Part shown: piece by piece, positions 1 through 7,868 of the stretch
Position numbering within the stretch: position 1 is the stretch's first letter
Layout of the letters: the number at the start of each line of letters is the position of its first letter
Origin: an uncultured Coriobacteriaceae bacterium
GTDB taxonomy: Bacteria; Actinomycetota; Coriobacteriia; Coriobacteriales; UMGS124
Reading direction: 5' to 3'
Length of the DNA stretch: 14,583 bases
Assembly (NCBI GenBank): GCA_900539345.1
Contig: UQBS01000066.1
Span: 1 to 14,583 of the forward strand
Made by a program: the position numbers and the translations under genes
Notes under the pieces: generated by a model
The model's database searches: none
The model's input: only the letters and a program-made list of their open reading frames with translations
Told to the model about the DNA's origin: nothing

Positions 1-30
1 ACCGCACATTTTGCACTTGAATGCTGTCAT
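1..30 (-). CDS. Start of a zinc-ribbon protein (partial, runs off left edge)
   Basis: Reading leftward from an ATG at 28-30 gives ten codons, MTAFKCKMCG, before the window ends. A CxxC knuckle in the first ten residues is typical of small zinc-ribbon proteins, including the zinc-ribbon membrane proteins found beside ydjI-type SPFH genes. An AGGAAAG Shine-Dalgarno lies 8 nt upstream of the ATG on the minus strand. It sits 117 bp downstream of the four-helix membrane protein, same strand, so it is probably the third gene of that operon. Identity beyond the CxxC start cannot be judged from ten residues. Confidence 0.55.
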   Translation of the reverse strand, partial: MTAFKCKMCG

Positions 31-90
31 GGTTGAGTCTTTCCTGGTAGAAGGCTATGGGATCGAAAGAGACACGTCGTGCGGCGCGAA

Positions 91-152
91 GCTAGTGCGA
101 GAAGTCGAGAGCTCTCACCTATAGTGCGTGCCTTGTACGTGCGAGAACTAGC
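91..152. repeat. Small repeat cluster in the operon spacer
   Basis: The 117-bp spacer between the membrane protein and the zinc-ribbon start holds GTGCGAGAA twice (95-103, 139-147), inverted GCTAGT/ACTAGC at the outer ends (91-96, 147-152) and the 10-bp palindrome GAGAGCTCTC (107-116). It is not followed by a T-run, so it is not a classical terminator. It could be an mRNA processing or regulatory site, or chance. Confidence 0.25.
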
Positions 153-870
153 GTTTCTTGCCCTGCTTGCACAGAGAGGCGCGCTCGGCCACGAGGGCGA
201 GGACCTTGTCCGCAGCTTGGCTGGCGTCAACCCCATGCGTGCGCACCGCTTGCTCGAACTCGGCGAACGCAGCCTGGAGAGAGACGTCCACCTCGGCCGT
301 CAAGTCATTCGAGACAAGGTCGGCGAAGCGCAAGGCATCGGTCACGCGCCCCACGGCAGCCTTGCTTTGGGCGTCGGCGGCACAAGCTGCAAGCGCATCG
401 GCTCGGGTACGCAGTTGCGTCACAACACCGGTTACTCGCTCCGTGGCTTCGTCGACCGCCTCGACATGCGCAGCCGCCGCACGAACACCCAGGCAGCACG
501 CGACGTCGAAAGCCAGCAGCACGCTGAGAACGAGAGCCCCCACCCATGTGGGGATTGCGGCGACGTTGATAAAGACGAGCCCACACACAGCCGTGAGCAG
601 GGCGAGAACGCTCGACACCACAAGACCGGGCATGCCGAGGAACAGGGAGCGCGGCCCTATGCGACCGTCTTCGCCGCCGTGCCTGCCGCCGAACACAAGG
701 CAGCCCATCGCAAGCTGCATTACGAGGCTCACCAGGCAGAACATGGCAAGCGGCCATGCAGGGTTCTGGAAGACCTCCGTACCAGCGCCGCGAATTGCGA
801 AGAAAAAGACTATGGACAGCGCAACCGACAGCACCCATGTTGCGACATACGCTTTGACTTGCCTTTTCAT
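148..870 (-). CDS. Four-helix membrane protein of the SPFH operon (YdjH-like position)
   Basis: A 240-residue protein with four hydrophobic segments at about residues 8-27, 37-60, 80-105 and 107-129, then an Ala/Val-rich, probably helical soluble domain of about 110 residues ending in KQGKKR. I do not recognise a named domain. I chose the ATG at 870 rather than the GTG at 879: AGGGGG lies 8 nt before the ATG but would abut the GTG. The gene begins 12 nt after the SPFH stop, so the two are surely co-transcribed. In B. subtilis the ydjI SPFH gene is accompanied by membrane proteins YdjG and YdjH, reported to bring PspA to stressed membranes. A similar role is an inference from position and topology only. 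Confidence 0.7.
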   Translation of the reverse strand: MKRQVKAYVATWVLSVALSIVFFFAIRGAGTEVFQNPAWPLAMFCLVSLVMQLAMGCLVFGGRHGGEDGRIGPRSLFLGMPGLVVSSVLALLTAVCGLVFINVAAIPTWVGALVLSVLLAFDVACCLGVRAAAAHVEAVDEATERVTGVVTQLRTRADALAACAADAQSKAAVGRVTDALRFADLVSNDLTAEVDVSLQAAFAEFEQAVRTHGVDASQAADKVLALVAERASLCKQGKKR

Positions 871-882
871 GATCGACACCCC

Positions 883-2391
883 CTACAGCTTCTGTCCGCA
901 CTCGGGGCAGAACTTGGCGCCCGGGGCAACTTGGGCCCCGCATGCAGGGCAGGCGCTCACGAGAGGAGAGCCACACTCCATGCAGAACTTGCCCGCAGGG
1001 GTCTGCTTGCCACAGACTGGGCATACCGTCATGCCCAGAGGCACCGCGGGCGTAACTTTCTCGCCGCACACGGGGCAGAACTTGGCCCCCTCGGGGAGGG
1101 CGGCGCCGCACGCGGCACACGCCGAGGCCTCGGAAGGCGCGGCCGCCTGCCCTTGCGCGCTCATGCTTGCCGCCGCCGTCTGACCAAATCCCACAGCACC
1201 TGCAGCCTGCGGGTTTGCCGGCTGGCCACCGAGTCCCTGCATGATGTTGTTCAGCTGCGGCATCATTGCGCCCATGGCAGACAGACCCACGCCCAAACCA
1301 AGAAGGTCGGTCGTGATCCCACCGCCAGAACCGCCATCGCCCGAGCCCATCTGGCCGATACCGGCAGCGTAGGCCTTCTGCACCTCGGCTTGAAGCACAT
1401 CTTTTTGGTTGTAGCCCTGGGCGCGCATGACCTCGGCTTCGGCCATGCCCGTTGCCTTTGCGGCCTCGGCCTGCGCCTGCGCAGCGATGACCTGGCGGGC
1501 TGCCTCGTAGCGGGCGACCTCGGTGTCGGTCACCTGTTGCTCGAGGGTCACCGCACGCTGGGCCGCCGTGACCTCGGCCTGCGCCGCGGCCTCGGTGAGC
1601 TGCACGTCCTTGTGGGCCTGCACCTGCGTCTTCTTGACATCGGCCTCCACCTGGGCCAAACGTTTGGCCAGCTCAGCGGCGTGGATGTCGCGGATGTGGC
1701 GGAAGTTGGGGTCGTCGTCGGGAAGCATCACCGAGGTCACGTAGAACTGCGGCACCGCCAGGCCGTACTCCTCAAATCCAGAGGCGACGCGGGCGCCGAG
1801 CTCGTCGGAAAGGTCCTGCAGGTGCGCGTCGATGTCGAGCAGGTCGATGTTGCGAGCCTTGATGGCCTGGGAGAGGTTCACCTTCACCGAAGTGGAGATG
1901 AGCGGCCAGAAGCAGTCCTTGAGCGACTTGGTGAATCCGGCCTGTCCCTGCTGGCCCCAGGAGATGCCCGAGGTCGCGCCCACGAGCTTGACGAGCAGCT
2001 TGCGGCCGTCCTGCACCTGCAGGTTCATCTCGCCGCACGCGCCGATCTCGAGCGGCACGTGCGTGAGCGGGTCGAGAAAGCGCACGCGGGAGTCGGTGCC
2101 CCAGCGAAGCGCCATCTGCACCGTCTTGTTGATGAAGTAGACCTCGCAGTGGAACGCGCTCACGCCGCCCGTGGGCAGGTTGACCAGCTTGTTGAGCACG
2201 GGGATGTTCTGCGTCTCAAGGGTGTAGCGGCCCGGGCCGAACGTGTCGAGCGCCTGGCCGTCGCGGAAGAACACCGCCTCCTGCGACTCGTGCACGATGA
2301 GCTGCGAAGCCGTGTTGAAGTCCTCGGCGGGATGCTTCCAGATGAAGGAGGTGTTGTCGCCCTCGTATTTGATGACGTCTAGAATCGCCAT
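883..2391 (-). CDS. ydjI: SPFH-domain protein with three C-terminal zinc ribbons (YdjI family)
   Basis: A 502-residue member of the SPFH family often labelled virion core protein (COG4260, YdjI). Residues 1-235 form the SPFH core (FGPGRYTLETQNIPVLNKLV near 51-70; RHIRDIHAAELAKRL near 231-245). Residues 240-345 are an Ala/Gln/Glu-rich coiled coil of the kind that drives SPFH oligomerisation. A Gly/Met-rich linker (346-420) leads to three zinc ribbons: C425/C428-C439/C442, C457/C460-C470/C473 and C481/C484-C495/C498. There is no signal peptide; the family acts as a cytoplasmic membrane scaffold. The start has GAGGGGGTGAGG just upstream. It heads an operon with the four-helix membrane protein and a zinc-ribbon protein. 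Three ribbons is more than the one or two usually seen. The membrane-stress role is known for B. subtilis relatives and inferred here. Confidence 0.88.
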   Translation of the reverse strand: MAILDVIKYEGDNTSFIWKHPAEDFNTASQLIVHESQEAVFFRDGQALDTFGPGRYTLETQNIPVLNKLVNLPTGGVSAFHCEVYFINKTVQMALRWGTDSRVRFLDPLTHVPLEIGACGEMNLQVQDGRKLLVKLVGATSGISWGQQGQAGFTKSLKDCFWPLISTSVKVNLSQAIKARNIDLLDIDAHLQDLSDELGARVASGFEEYGLAVPQFYVTSVMLPDDDPNFRHIRDIHAAELAKRLAQVEADVKKTQVQAHKDVQLTEAAAQAEVTAAQRAVTLEQQVTDTEVARYEAARQVIAAQAQAEAAKATGMAEAEVMRAQGYNQKDVLQAEVQKAYAAGIGQMGSGDGGSGGGITTDLLGLGVGLSAMGAMMPQLNNIMQGLGGQPANPQAAGAVGFGQTAAASMSAQGQAAAPSEASACAACGAALPEGAKFCPVCGEKVTPAVPLGMTVCPVCGKQTPAGKFCMECGSPLVSACPACGAQVAPGAKFCPECGQKL

Positions 2392-2465
2392 GCCGCCTCA
2401 CCCCCTCGGGTCAGGTGGCCGGCGTTCTCGAGGCCAAGGGATCCGGAGCTACCTAGCTCGAGAAT

Positions 2466-2475
2466 CCCCCCCCCC
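2466..2475. other. Ten-base C/G homopolymer upstream of the SPFH operon
   Basis: Ten consecutive C (G on the coding strand of the SPFH operon) lie 75-84 bp before its start codon. Tracts of this length slip in replication, and in promoter or leader regions can vary expression. No convincing -35/-10 pair was found next to it, so its position relative to the promoter is unknown. Confidence 0.4.
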
Positions 2476-2505
2476 TGCGGATTTCAACATGGAAGTCGCC
2501 CCTTC

Positions 2506-2555
2506 TCAGTCGCGCATAATTGGCGGGCAGTATTGTAGCGCTACTCCGCGACTGA
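2506..2555. repeat. Inverted repeat with central palindrome upstream of the SPFH operon
   Basis: TCAGTCGCG (2506-2514) is mirrored exactly by CGCGACTGA (2547-2555). Between them lies the perfect 10-bp palindrome GTAGCGCTAC (2535-2544), next to a TACAAT that could be a minus-strand -10 (2532-2537; no -35 seen). This is likely the regulatory region of the SPFH operon. The rest of 2392-2580 shows no gene. Confidence 0.35.
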
Positions 2556-2580
2556 AGTAGGGTTGAAACGACTTGCACAA

Positions 2581-2619
2581 GGGCAACGGCGCCGGTCTTA
2601 ACCCGCAGCGCCGTTGCCC
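2581..2619 (-). terminator. GC-rich hairpin behind the DUF4143 ATPase gene
   Basis: GGGCAACGGCGC (2581-2592) and GCGCCGTTGCCC (2608-2619) form a perfect 12-bp stem with a 15-nt loop, 68 bp past the ATPase stop codon. Only TTGTGC follows on the minus strand, so the U-tract is poor. It probably ends or stabilises the ATPase transcript and shields the downstream SPFH operon. Confidence 0.5.
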
Positions 2620-2620
2620 C

Positions 2621-2702
2621 CATTTCTTCCGTAAATGTGTAAAGCTCCCACATTTTACCATGGGAAAACGTGTAAGGGTTACACATTTACGGAAGTTTTG
2701 CC
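2621..2702. repeat. 82-bp direct repeat, copy 1 (overlaps ATPase 3' end)
   Basis: Identical at every base to 4065-4146. Inside is a perfect 17-bp inverted repeat, CTTCCGTAAATGTGTAA (2626-2642) and TTACACATTTACGGAAG (2679-2695), around an imperfectly palindromic centre with CCATGG. Read on the minus strand, this copy encodes the last four ATPase residues (AKLP) and its TAA stop (2687-2689). Confidence 0.95.
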
Positions 2703-4057
2703 TCTTCTGCAAGCCCCAATGCTTCCCCTATCAGGGAAACCGCACGGTGTGCGAGATAAAGCGGAATGTTGAGCAGGCCATCGTTGTATGCGAGGTTGCG
2801 CATCGAGAAGCGAACCCGCAGGGGCGTGGTGTCTGCGTGCTTCTTGGTGTAATAGCGCAGGCTCGGCGAATCCACGACCTCCCCCGCCTTCACCTCAACG
2901 GGCACGAGAGTGTTTTTGATCTGCAACAAGAAGTCGACCTCGTACTTCGGCTTCTCATTGGTCCAGTACCTCGGCAACACATCAAGCTGGGGAACGAGGG
3001 ACTGCAACACATAGTCCTCGGCGAAAGCCCCCTTGAACTCAGACAGCAGCCGCTCGTCATCGGCGAAAGCGGCCGCATCGAGACGGGCGTGCCTTCTCAA
3101 CAGTCCAACGTCGAACCCGTATGCCTTGAACGCCGACCCGTCATCATAGGCCGACACGGGAATCCCGCGAGCTGCGTTGAGCCTCACACGCTGTAGCAAG
3201 CCCGCATCAACAAGCCATTCAACGGCGTCCTCGTACTCCCTCGCCCGGGCACCCTCGCGTACCAGGCCCCACATGAACTTTTTGTTCTCGCGGGCAAGCT
3301 GAGCGGGGAGCGAGTTCCACACCAGCGAGATCTTCGCAAACTGGTACTTCCCGCCATGCTTTGCGAAGTCGCGCTCATAGGAGTCAAGCAAGTTGGCCAG
3401 CACTGCGTCGACCTGCGTCATATCACCCGTCTGAGCCCATCGCACAACGGCTTCCGGCATGCCTCCAACGGCAAAGAAACGGCAGAGGTTCTCACGCAGT
3501 TGGTTGGCAAAGAAATCAGGCAAGGCGTTGAAGCCTTCAAGGCTTGCCATGTACGCGTCGAGGTTTCCCGCTCCCACGGCACGCAGGTACTCCGAGAAAG
3601 ACATTGGATACATGTCGAAAAAGTCGACCTTGCCCACGGGGAAAGCGCTGGTATCACGCGTAAGGCGAACTCCAAGCAGTGAACCGGCACACGCAATGTG
3701 GTACTCGGGCGCCTCGTCGCAGAAGTACTTCAGCATACCGACTGCAGCCGGGCAGTCTTGGATTTCATCGAGGATAACCAGCGTCTCACCGGGGTCGATG
3801 GGCTGGCCCACTGCAAAGGAAAGGTTGGCGATGACTCGCTTCGGGTCCCTCGTGGTCTCAAACAGCTGGGCATACTCGCTCGGCATGCCAGGAGCTATCT
3901 CCTCGAGCGACACGTACACGTGATTACGGTATCGGGTTGCACCGAATTCCTTGAGTGCCCAGGTCTTCCCAACCTGTCGCGCCCCCTTGAGAATAAGGGG
4001 CTTGCGGTAGGGAGAGGCCTTCCATTCATCCAGCCTGCAAAGAATGTCGCGCTCCAT
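2687..4057 (-). CDS. AAA ATPase with C-terminal DUF4143 domain
   Basis: A 456-residue protein with the usual architecture of ATP-binding proteins of the AAA_14/DUF4143 family. Walker A is GARQVGKT (residues 25-32) and Walker B LVILDEIQD (93-101, D97/E98). The AAA core runs to about residue 220. The C-terminal domain holds YEVDFLLQ...LVPVEVKAGE (about 373-396), whose spaced D and ExK resemble a PD-(D/E)xK nuclease core, as noted for DUF4143. Cellular role is unknown for nearly the whole family; many genomes carry several paralogs. The gene sits between two identical 82-bp repeats: its last codons lie inside copy 1 and its start is 7 bp from copy 2. No strong Shine-Dalgarno exists except GGAAG, 12 nt upstream and inside the repeat. 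This gene-plus-repeat unit looks like a cassette inserted next to the replication genes. Confidence 0.9.
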   Translation of the reverse strand: MERDILCRLDEWKASPYRKPLILKGARQVGKTWALKEFGATRYRNHVYVSLEEIAPGMPSEYAQLFETTRDPKRVIANLSFAVGQPIDPGETLVILDEIQDCPAAVGMLKYFCDEAPEYHIACAGSLLGVRLTRDTSAFPVGKVDFFDMYPMSFSEYLRAVGAGNLDAYMASLEGFNALPDFFANQLRENLCRFFAVGGMPEAVVRWAQTGDMTQVDAVLANLLDSYERDFAKHGGKYQFAKISLVWNSLPAQLARENKKFMWGLVREGARAREYEDAVEWLVDAGLLQRVRLNAARGIPVSAYDDGSAFKAYGFDVGLLRRHARLDAAAFADDERLLSEFKGAFAEDYVLQSLVPQLDVLPRYWTNEKPKYEVDFLLQIKNTLVPVEVKAGEVVDSPSLRYYTKKHADTTPLRVRFSMRNLAYNDGLLNIPLYLAHRAVSLIGEALGLAEEAKLP

Positions 4058-4064
4058 GGAAGCT

Positions 4065-4146
4065 CATTTCTTCCGTAAATGTGTAAAGCTCCCACATTTT
4101 ACCATGGGAAAACGTGTAAGGGTTACACATTTACGGAAGTTTTGCC
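4065..4146. repeat. 82-bp direct repeat, copy 2 (ATPase leader)
   Basis: Exact duplicate of 2621-2702, with the 17-bp inverted arms at 4070-4086 and 4123-4139. It lies 7 bp upstream of the ATPase start and 31 bp past the initiator stop. In ATPase mRNA the arms would form a long hairpin whose 3' end contains GGAAG, the only Shine-Dalgarno candidate, so folding could hide the ribosome site. It may equally be a DNA operator or recombination site. Confidence 0.95.
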
Positions 4147-4177
4147 CGTGTGGAGCGGCGACAAACGCGCTTCTCCC

Positions 4178-5704
4178 CTACTTTGCGGCCTTGGCTTTGC
4201 CGGCTTTGCCCGACTCGGGAAGGGGCTCGATGGTGACGGAGCGGGCGGCGTTGGCGGTGCCGGTGTTCCAGCCGTAGGACTTGATGAGACGATGCTCGGA
4301 AATGCGCTTGTCAAGCATGGCGCGCAGCTGCTTGAGCATGCGCGACTTCTTGTCACGGTCGGGGTCGAGGCCCATCTCGTCGAACATAGTCTTGAAGACG
4401 ATAGTGTTGGAGGTGCCCTTCTCGCGCAGGCGGCGCAGCACGTAGAGCCACATGCGGCGGTGCTCGGTAGACAGGCGCAGGCCGTCGAAGCGGAAGTCAT
4501 CGCGGCTGAAGGTGAGCAGCTGGCGCTTACTGTAGGCATACACGGCCAGGGGCAGCGCCGAGAGAGGCTCGCCGTTGCGCACGTTGAGCTCGATGCGGAA
4601 GTCCTCCATCTCGCCGTCTTTGCCCATGATAAGGGCCGTGTGGGCGTTGACCACGGGCTCGGAGTTGATCTGCGGGGCAGCCGAGCTGTCGAAGGCGCGT
4701 ATCTCGCCGGTGGTGTCGATGGTGATGCGCGTGTTCATGAGGCGGACGACCGAGTCGTACGCCTCGCGCATGGTCTCGTGGCAGGTGGCGGCGCGCGGAC
4801 GGACATATCCCATAAGGGCGAGGATGTCGCTGCCGTAGAACGTGCTGTGCCCGTCCCATGCCACCGACGAGAGGCCGTCGAGCCAGAAGCGGTCAACGTC
4901 GGAAAGCATGTATGTCGCAGGATCGGCCTCAAGCGGGAAGGCGCTCGACAGCGACACGCCCACCGACATGCCCTTACCCGTGACAAGCTGCAGAGAGGGG
5001 CCTTCAGCCGCAGCAAAGTATCCTGCTGCCTCCACATGCTCCTTACCGCGACCGAAAACGGCCTTGGAAACCTTGTCGTTGGCCACTGTGACCTGCGGTG
5101 TTCCCAGCGTGCGGGTGCGCTCGAGCTTTTGGCGAATGAGCGGGTAGATGGCAGGGCCGTATCCCATGAACACGAGTGCGCAGAGGATCTGGTACTTGGT
5201 GGCCGAGGACGAAATGTCGTCGCGCAGGGCAGGTGTGGGCAGATTGAGCTGGAGCTTTGCCTCACGCAGCACCGCCACGGCCTCGCTGAGGTCTGCCTGG
5301 CGGTTATGGGTGGGCCACAGCTCGTCCCCATCCTTGGTGAGGTGACGAATCGTGCCATCTTCGAGCGCCTTTGTGACGGCCATCCAGTCACCGTTCACGT
5401 TGCGAAGCGAACCCGAGTAGGGCTTCCAGCAATCGCCGACGGCCTCAATGCCCTCCTTCTCCGAAATCCAACCATGCTCGACGGCCATGTAGATGCTCTC
5501 GTCGCACATGGCGGGCACCGGCGTGGGGCTGTACGGGAAGGACCAGACCTCCGCGGGCACCTTGGCGATAGCGGCGGCGTAGTTGTCTCGCAGGTTCTTG
5601 AGGACGTCGCCCGTAAAGCGTCCCGCCAGCTTGGCGCCTGTGTCGCGCGCCCTAACGATCGCATTGAGGGTGTCCTCGTTCCACTTCAAGATCTCGTTCG
5701 CCAC
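4178..5704 (-). CDS. Putative plasmid replication initiator (two winged-helix segments)
   Basis: A 508-residue protein without a family I can name for certain. Two segments read like the winged helices of iteron-plasmid initiators: residues 285-335 (STFYGSDILALMGY, then REAYDSVVRLMNTRITIDT, a helix followed by a strand) and 410-480 (RRMWLYVLRRLREK, SRMLKQLRAMLDKRI, then HRLIKSYGWN). The tail is basic (KAGKAKAAK). I chose the GTG at 5704 (GGCGGG upstream) because the 43 codons before it look non-coding and contain a good extended -10. It lies just downstream of the primase-helicase, on the same replicon as a large iteron array, which is the main support for the initiator call. An alternative is a phage-type transcriptional regulator. 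It is somewhat longer than RepA/RepE (about 250-400 aa). Confidence 0.55.
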   Translation of the reverse strand: MANEILKWNEDTLNAIVRARDTGAKLAGRFTGDVLKNLRDNYAAAIAKVPAEVWSFPYSPTPVPAMCDESIYMAVEHGWISEKEGIEAVGDCWKPYSGSLRNVNGDWMAVTKALEDGTIRHLTKDGDELWPTHNRQADLSEAVAVLREAKLQLNLPTPALRDDISSSATKYQILCALVFMGYGPAIYPLIRQKLERTRTLGTPQVTVANDKVSKAVFGRGKEHVEAAGYFAAAEGPSLQLVTGKGMSVGVSLSSAFPLEADPATYMLSDVDRFWLDGLSSVAWDGHSTFYGSDILALMGYVRPRAATCHETMREAYDSVVRLMNTRITIDTTGEIRAFDSSAAPQINSEPVVNAHTALIMGKDGEMEDFRIELNVRNGEPLSALPLAVYAYSKRQLLTFSRDDFRFDGLRLSTEHRRMWLYVLRRLREKGTSNTIVFKTMFDEMGLDPDRDKKSRMLKQLRAMLDKRISEHRLIKSYGWNTGTANAARSVTIEPLPESGKAGKAKAAK

Positions 5705-5742
5705 GCTGTCCCGCCTGCCTTTCTTTCTGACTGGTCGAGGGG

Positions 5743-5751
5743 ATTTTACCA
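5743..5751 (-). promoter_or_regulatory. Extended -10 promoter for the putative initiator
   Basis: The minus strand reads TGGTAAAAT, matching an extended -10 (TGnTATAAT) with one change. Transcription would begin near 5736, giving a leader of about 30 nt before the GTG at 5704. There is no good -35, which extended -10 promoters can dispense with. It lets the initiator be expressed independently of the primase gene, which ends 130 bp upstream. Confidence 0.45.
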
Positions 5752-5788
5752 GGCGACCACCCCAAACACGCACCAACGGTACGCGCCA

Positions 5789-5826
5789 CCGCCCTTTCCC
5801 CAGATACCTGCTTAGGGTGAGGGCGG
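5789..5826 (-). terminator. Weak stem-loop after the primase-helicase gene
   Basis: CCGCCCT (5789-5795) and AGGGCGG (5820-5826) can pair across a 24-nt loop just past the primase stop. No U-tract follows, so it is a poor terminator and read-through into the initiator gene is likely. Confidence 0.25.
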
Positions 5827-5833
5827 ACGGCAA

Positions 5834-7789
5834 TTACACGAAGATGCTCGCCTGCGGGATAAACGTCAGGCGAATTGCCTGGTCGGCGCTGTGCACGCGA
5901 CCGTCGCGCTGTTTGAGCACGACAAGCTCGACATTGCGTTGTTCGGCTGCCCTTCCCACCCTGCTGAGCCTGTCGGCCTCGCTTTTTGCTTTGCGGTCTG
6001 ACCCAGACGTCTGCCCCATGTCGACGCCTGCAACCTGCAGGCCCAGCACGGTATCGGCACCGTACTCGATGGCTCCCGACTCCTTCATCGAATCGAGCGT
6101 TACCGGCATGAGGTAGGCATCCCTGCGCACGGCTGAGATGCACACGACGGGAGTGTCGAGATCACGGGCAAGCTGGCGCAGGTCGGAGACGTTGCGCGCG
6201 ATGGAAAGTCGCTCGTCCTGCGTGACATCGCTGCTCAAAAGCTGCAGGTAGTCAACGAACACGACGGGTTTTCTACCCTGCTCGGCCATGCAGGCGGCAT
6301 AGCCCGCGATGTCGAAAGCGCAGGTCCGGCCGACTCCCTCGAGGATCTCCACGTGAGGGGCGACCACTGTGCCATATGCCTGCACGCCCTGCTCAAACGC
6401 CTCGCGACGCTGTTGAGACCAGGCCGCACGCTTATGCAGGTCGGTCATCTCGCGCGTGGCGAAACACTGCATGCCATCCGTCTGCTTATAGCACAGGCGT
6501 GCCACCGACTTTGCCACGAGGTCTCGCGCCGACTGCTCCAACGTGACATAGAGAACGTCGTTACCTGCCAGGGCGATTGCATCAGCAATCTGCGTCGCGA
6601 GGGTCGTCTTACCCAGCGAGGAAGCTGCTGCCAGCACGTGCAGGCCGCACCGCAGGCCCCCGTCGAGCATCTCGTCAAGCCCTGCTATCCCTGTAGGGAT
6701 GCACGAGGTCTCCTTGGGCATCCCGAGCAGGTCGAATGCCGTTTTTGCCACATTGGCGGGGCGCAGTGTCTTGAAGAGCCGCGCCTGTCGCTCCGCGTTT
6801 ACCTGCTTGGCGAGTTCGCTGGCTTCCTCGCTGGCTCGTTGCAGTTCAGCACGCAGCTTCTCTGGGTCACGCGCCCACATCTCGTCGGCGTCTTTCGCAA
6901 ACCTGTCTCCAGGGTAATCCATGTAGATGAGGCCTGCTTTTTCAAGGGCGGCGTGGGCCCTCTCCTGTGCTTTCGTTCCCGGCTCGTCACTGTCGAGCAT
7001 AAGGATGGCGCAGGAACGCGATTGGGTGCGCAATGCCTCTTCAATGAGGGATGAAATGCCGACTCCGCCAAGCGCGACAGCTGGAAAGCCCAGGCGGGAA
7101 AGCGCAAGTGCGTCCATGGGCCCTTCGACGACGAAATAGCTTGGATGCGTCAGTGCGTCTGGGTTCCACACGGGCTGAGGTCCGACTTCTGCTGACTTGG
7201 GTTTGTCGTACTTCCTCGAAGAGGCACCGGTGATGTCCCTTCCGATCCAGTAGTACGAGGATCCTTTCCAGGGAATGATGAGCCTCTTTGTGGCAGGGTC
7301 GTATCCCAGCCCGTCCTGCCGTGCGATTTCGGGGCTCATGCCGCGCGAAGAGAGATAGTCACATACAGCAAGGTTGTCTATGTTTGCCTGACAACGCTTG
7401 ATGTACTGAGCGTTTCGTTCCTTGTTGACCTCAAGGGTGTCGGTGGTTTGGGAAGACAATGCTTGCGGACGGGTATGTGGTCGATCGGGGAAGTTCATAG
7501 AGACCGCAGAGGGCGATTGAACACCCATCCATTCCTTTACGAGGGCAAGCTGTTCCTTTTTGTCTTGCGTGGCGTTGATTGCGCCAGCAAGGTCGAAGAT
7601 GTCTCCACCTGTTTGACAGGCAAAGCATTTCCAACGCTGACCCTTGATGGAAAACGCCGGTGTACGGTTTGCTCCTTTTCCGCTTGAGCAACACGGGCAC
7701 ACTAAACCGCCTGGTACATGTTCAAGTTTTTGATTGGCGTACTCGGTAAGGTCGGCTTCGCCTTTTATCTTGCTGTACTCGTCAGTCAT
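5834..7789 (-). CDS. Primase-helicase fusion (zinc finger, TOPRIM, DnaB/T7 gp4-type helicase)
   Basis: A 651-residue fusion of the kind used by phages and some plasmids, comparable to T7 gp4. Residues 28-60 form a zinc ribbon (CPCC at 31-34 and CFAC at 55-58). A TOPRIM domain follows with E222 (VVEGPMDAL) and D266/D268 (LMLDSDEPG). The C-terminal half is a RecA-fold helicase: Walker A AASSLGKTT (388-396, K394), Walker B VVFVDYLQLL (D513) and an arginine-rich end. It would make primers and unwind DNA at the fork. The start at 7789 has GGAG about 8 nt upstream; the 17 codons before it are leader. It lies next to the iteron array and upstream of the putative initiator on the same strand, forming a replication operon. 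All catalytic motifs I can check are intact. Confidence 0.9.
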   Translation of the reverse strand: MTDEYSKIKGEADLTEYANQKLEHVPGGLVCPCCSSGKGANRTPAFSIKGQRWKCFACQTGGDIFDLAGAINATQDKKEQLALVKEWMGVQSPSAVSMNFPDRPHTRPQALSSQTTDTLEVNKERNAQYIKRCQANIDNLAVCDYLSSRGMSPEIARQDGLGYDPATKRLIIPWKGSSYYWIGRDITGASSRKYDKPKSAEVGPQPVWNPDALTHPSYFVVEGPMDALALSRLGFPAVALGGVGISSLIEEALRTQSRSCAILMLDSDEPGTKAQERAHAALEKAGLIYMDYPGDRFAKDADEMWARDPEKLRAELQRASEEASELAKQVNAERQARLFKTLRPANVAKTAFDLLGMPKETSCIPTGIAGLDEMLDGGLRCGLHVLAAASSLGKTTLATQIADAIALAGNDVLYVTLEQSARDLVAKSVARLCYKQTDGMQCFATREMTDLHKRAAWSQQRREAFEQGVQAYGTVVAPHVEILEGVGRTCAFDIAGYAACMAEQGRKPVVFVDYLQLLSSDVTQDERLSIARNVSDLRQLARDLDTPVVCISAVRRDAYLMPVTLDSMKESGAIEYGADTVLGLQVAGVDMGQTSGSDRKAKSEADRLSRVGRAAEQRNVELVVLKQRDGRVHSADQAIRLTFIPQASIFV

Positions 7790-7868
7790 CTTTCGCTCCT
7801 TTGCGCGTATGATTCTACTTGTTTTTGCTCTTTTCTTCATTCTCGGTCCTTTGGGTTTGAAGCCTTAT

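Noticed and set aside
79..2382. A 767-codon plus-strand open frame antisense to the SPFH and membrane genes
   Set aside because: It is the complement of two well-supported minus-strand genes, is rich in His/Arg/Leu/Gly with no recognisable domain, and is a typical high-GC shadow frame.
2621..4146. An insertion sequence bounded by the 82-bp repeats
   Set aside because: The enclosed gene is an AAA/DUF4143 ATPase, not a transposase. The repeats are direct, and no short target-site duplication was found just outside them.
4079..5815. A 578-codon plus-strand open frame opposite the putative initiator
   Set aside because: Composition is that of an antisense shadow (His/Ala/Val/Gly-rich). The minus-strand protein has promoter, Shine-Dalgarno and sensible secondary structure.
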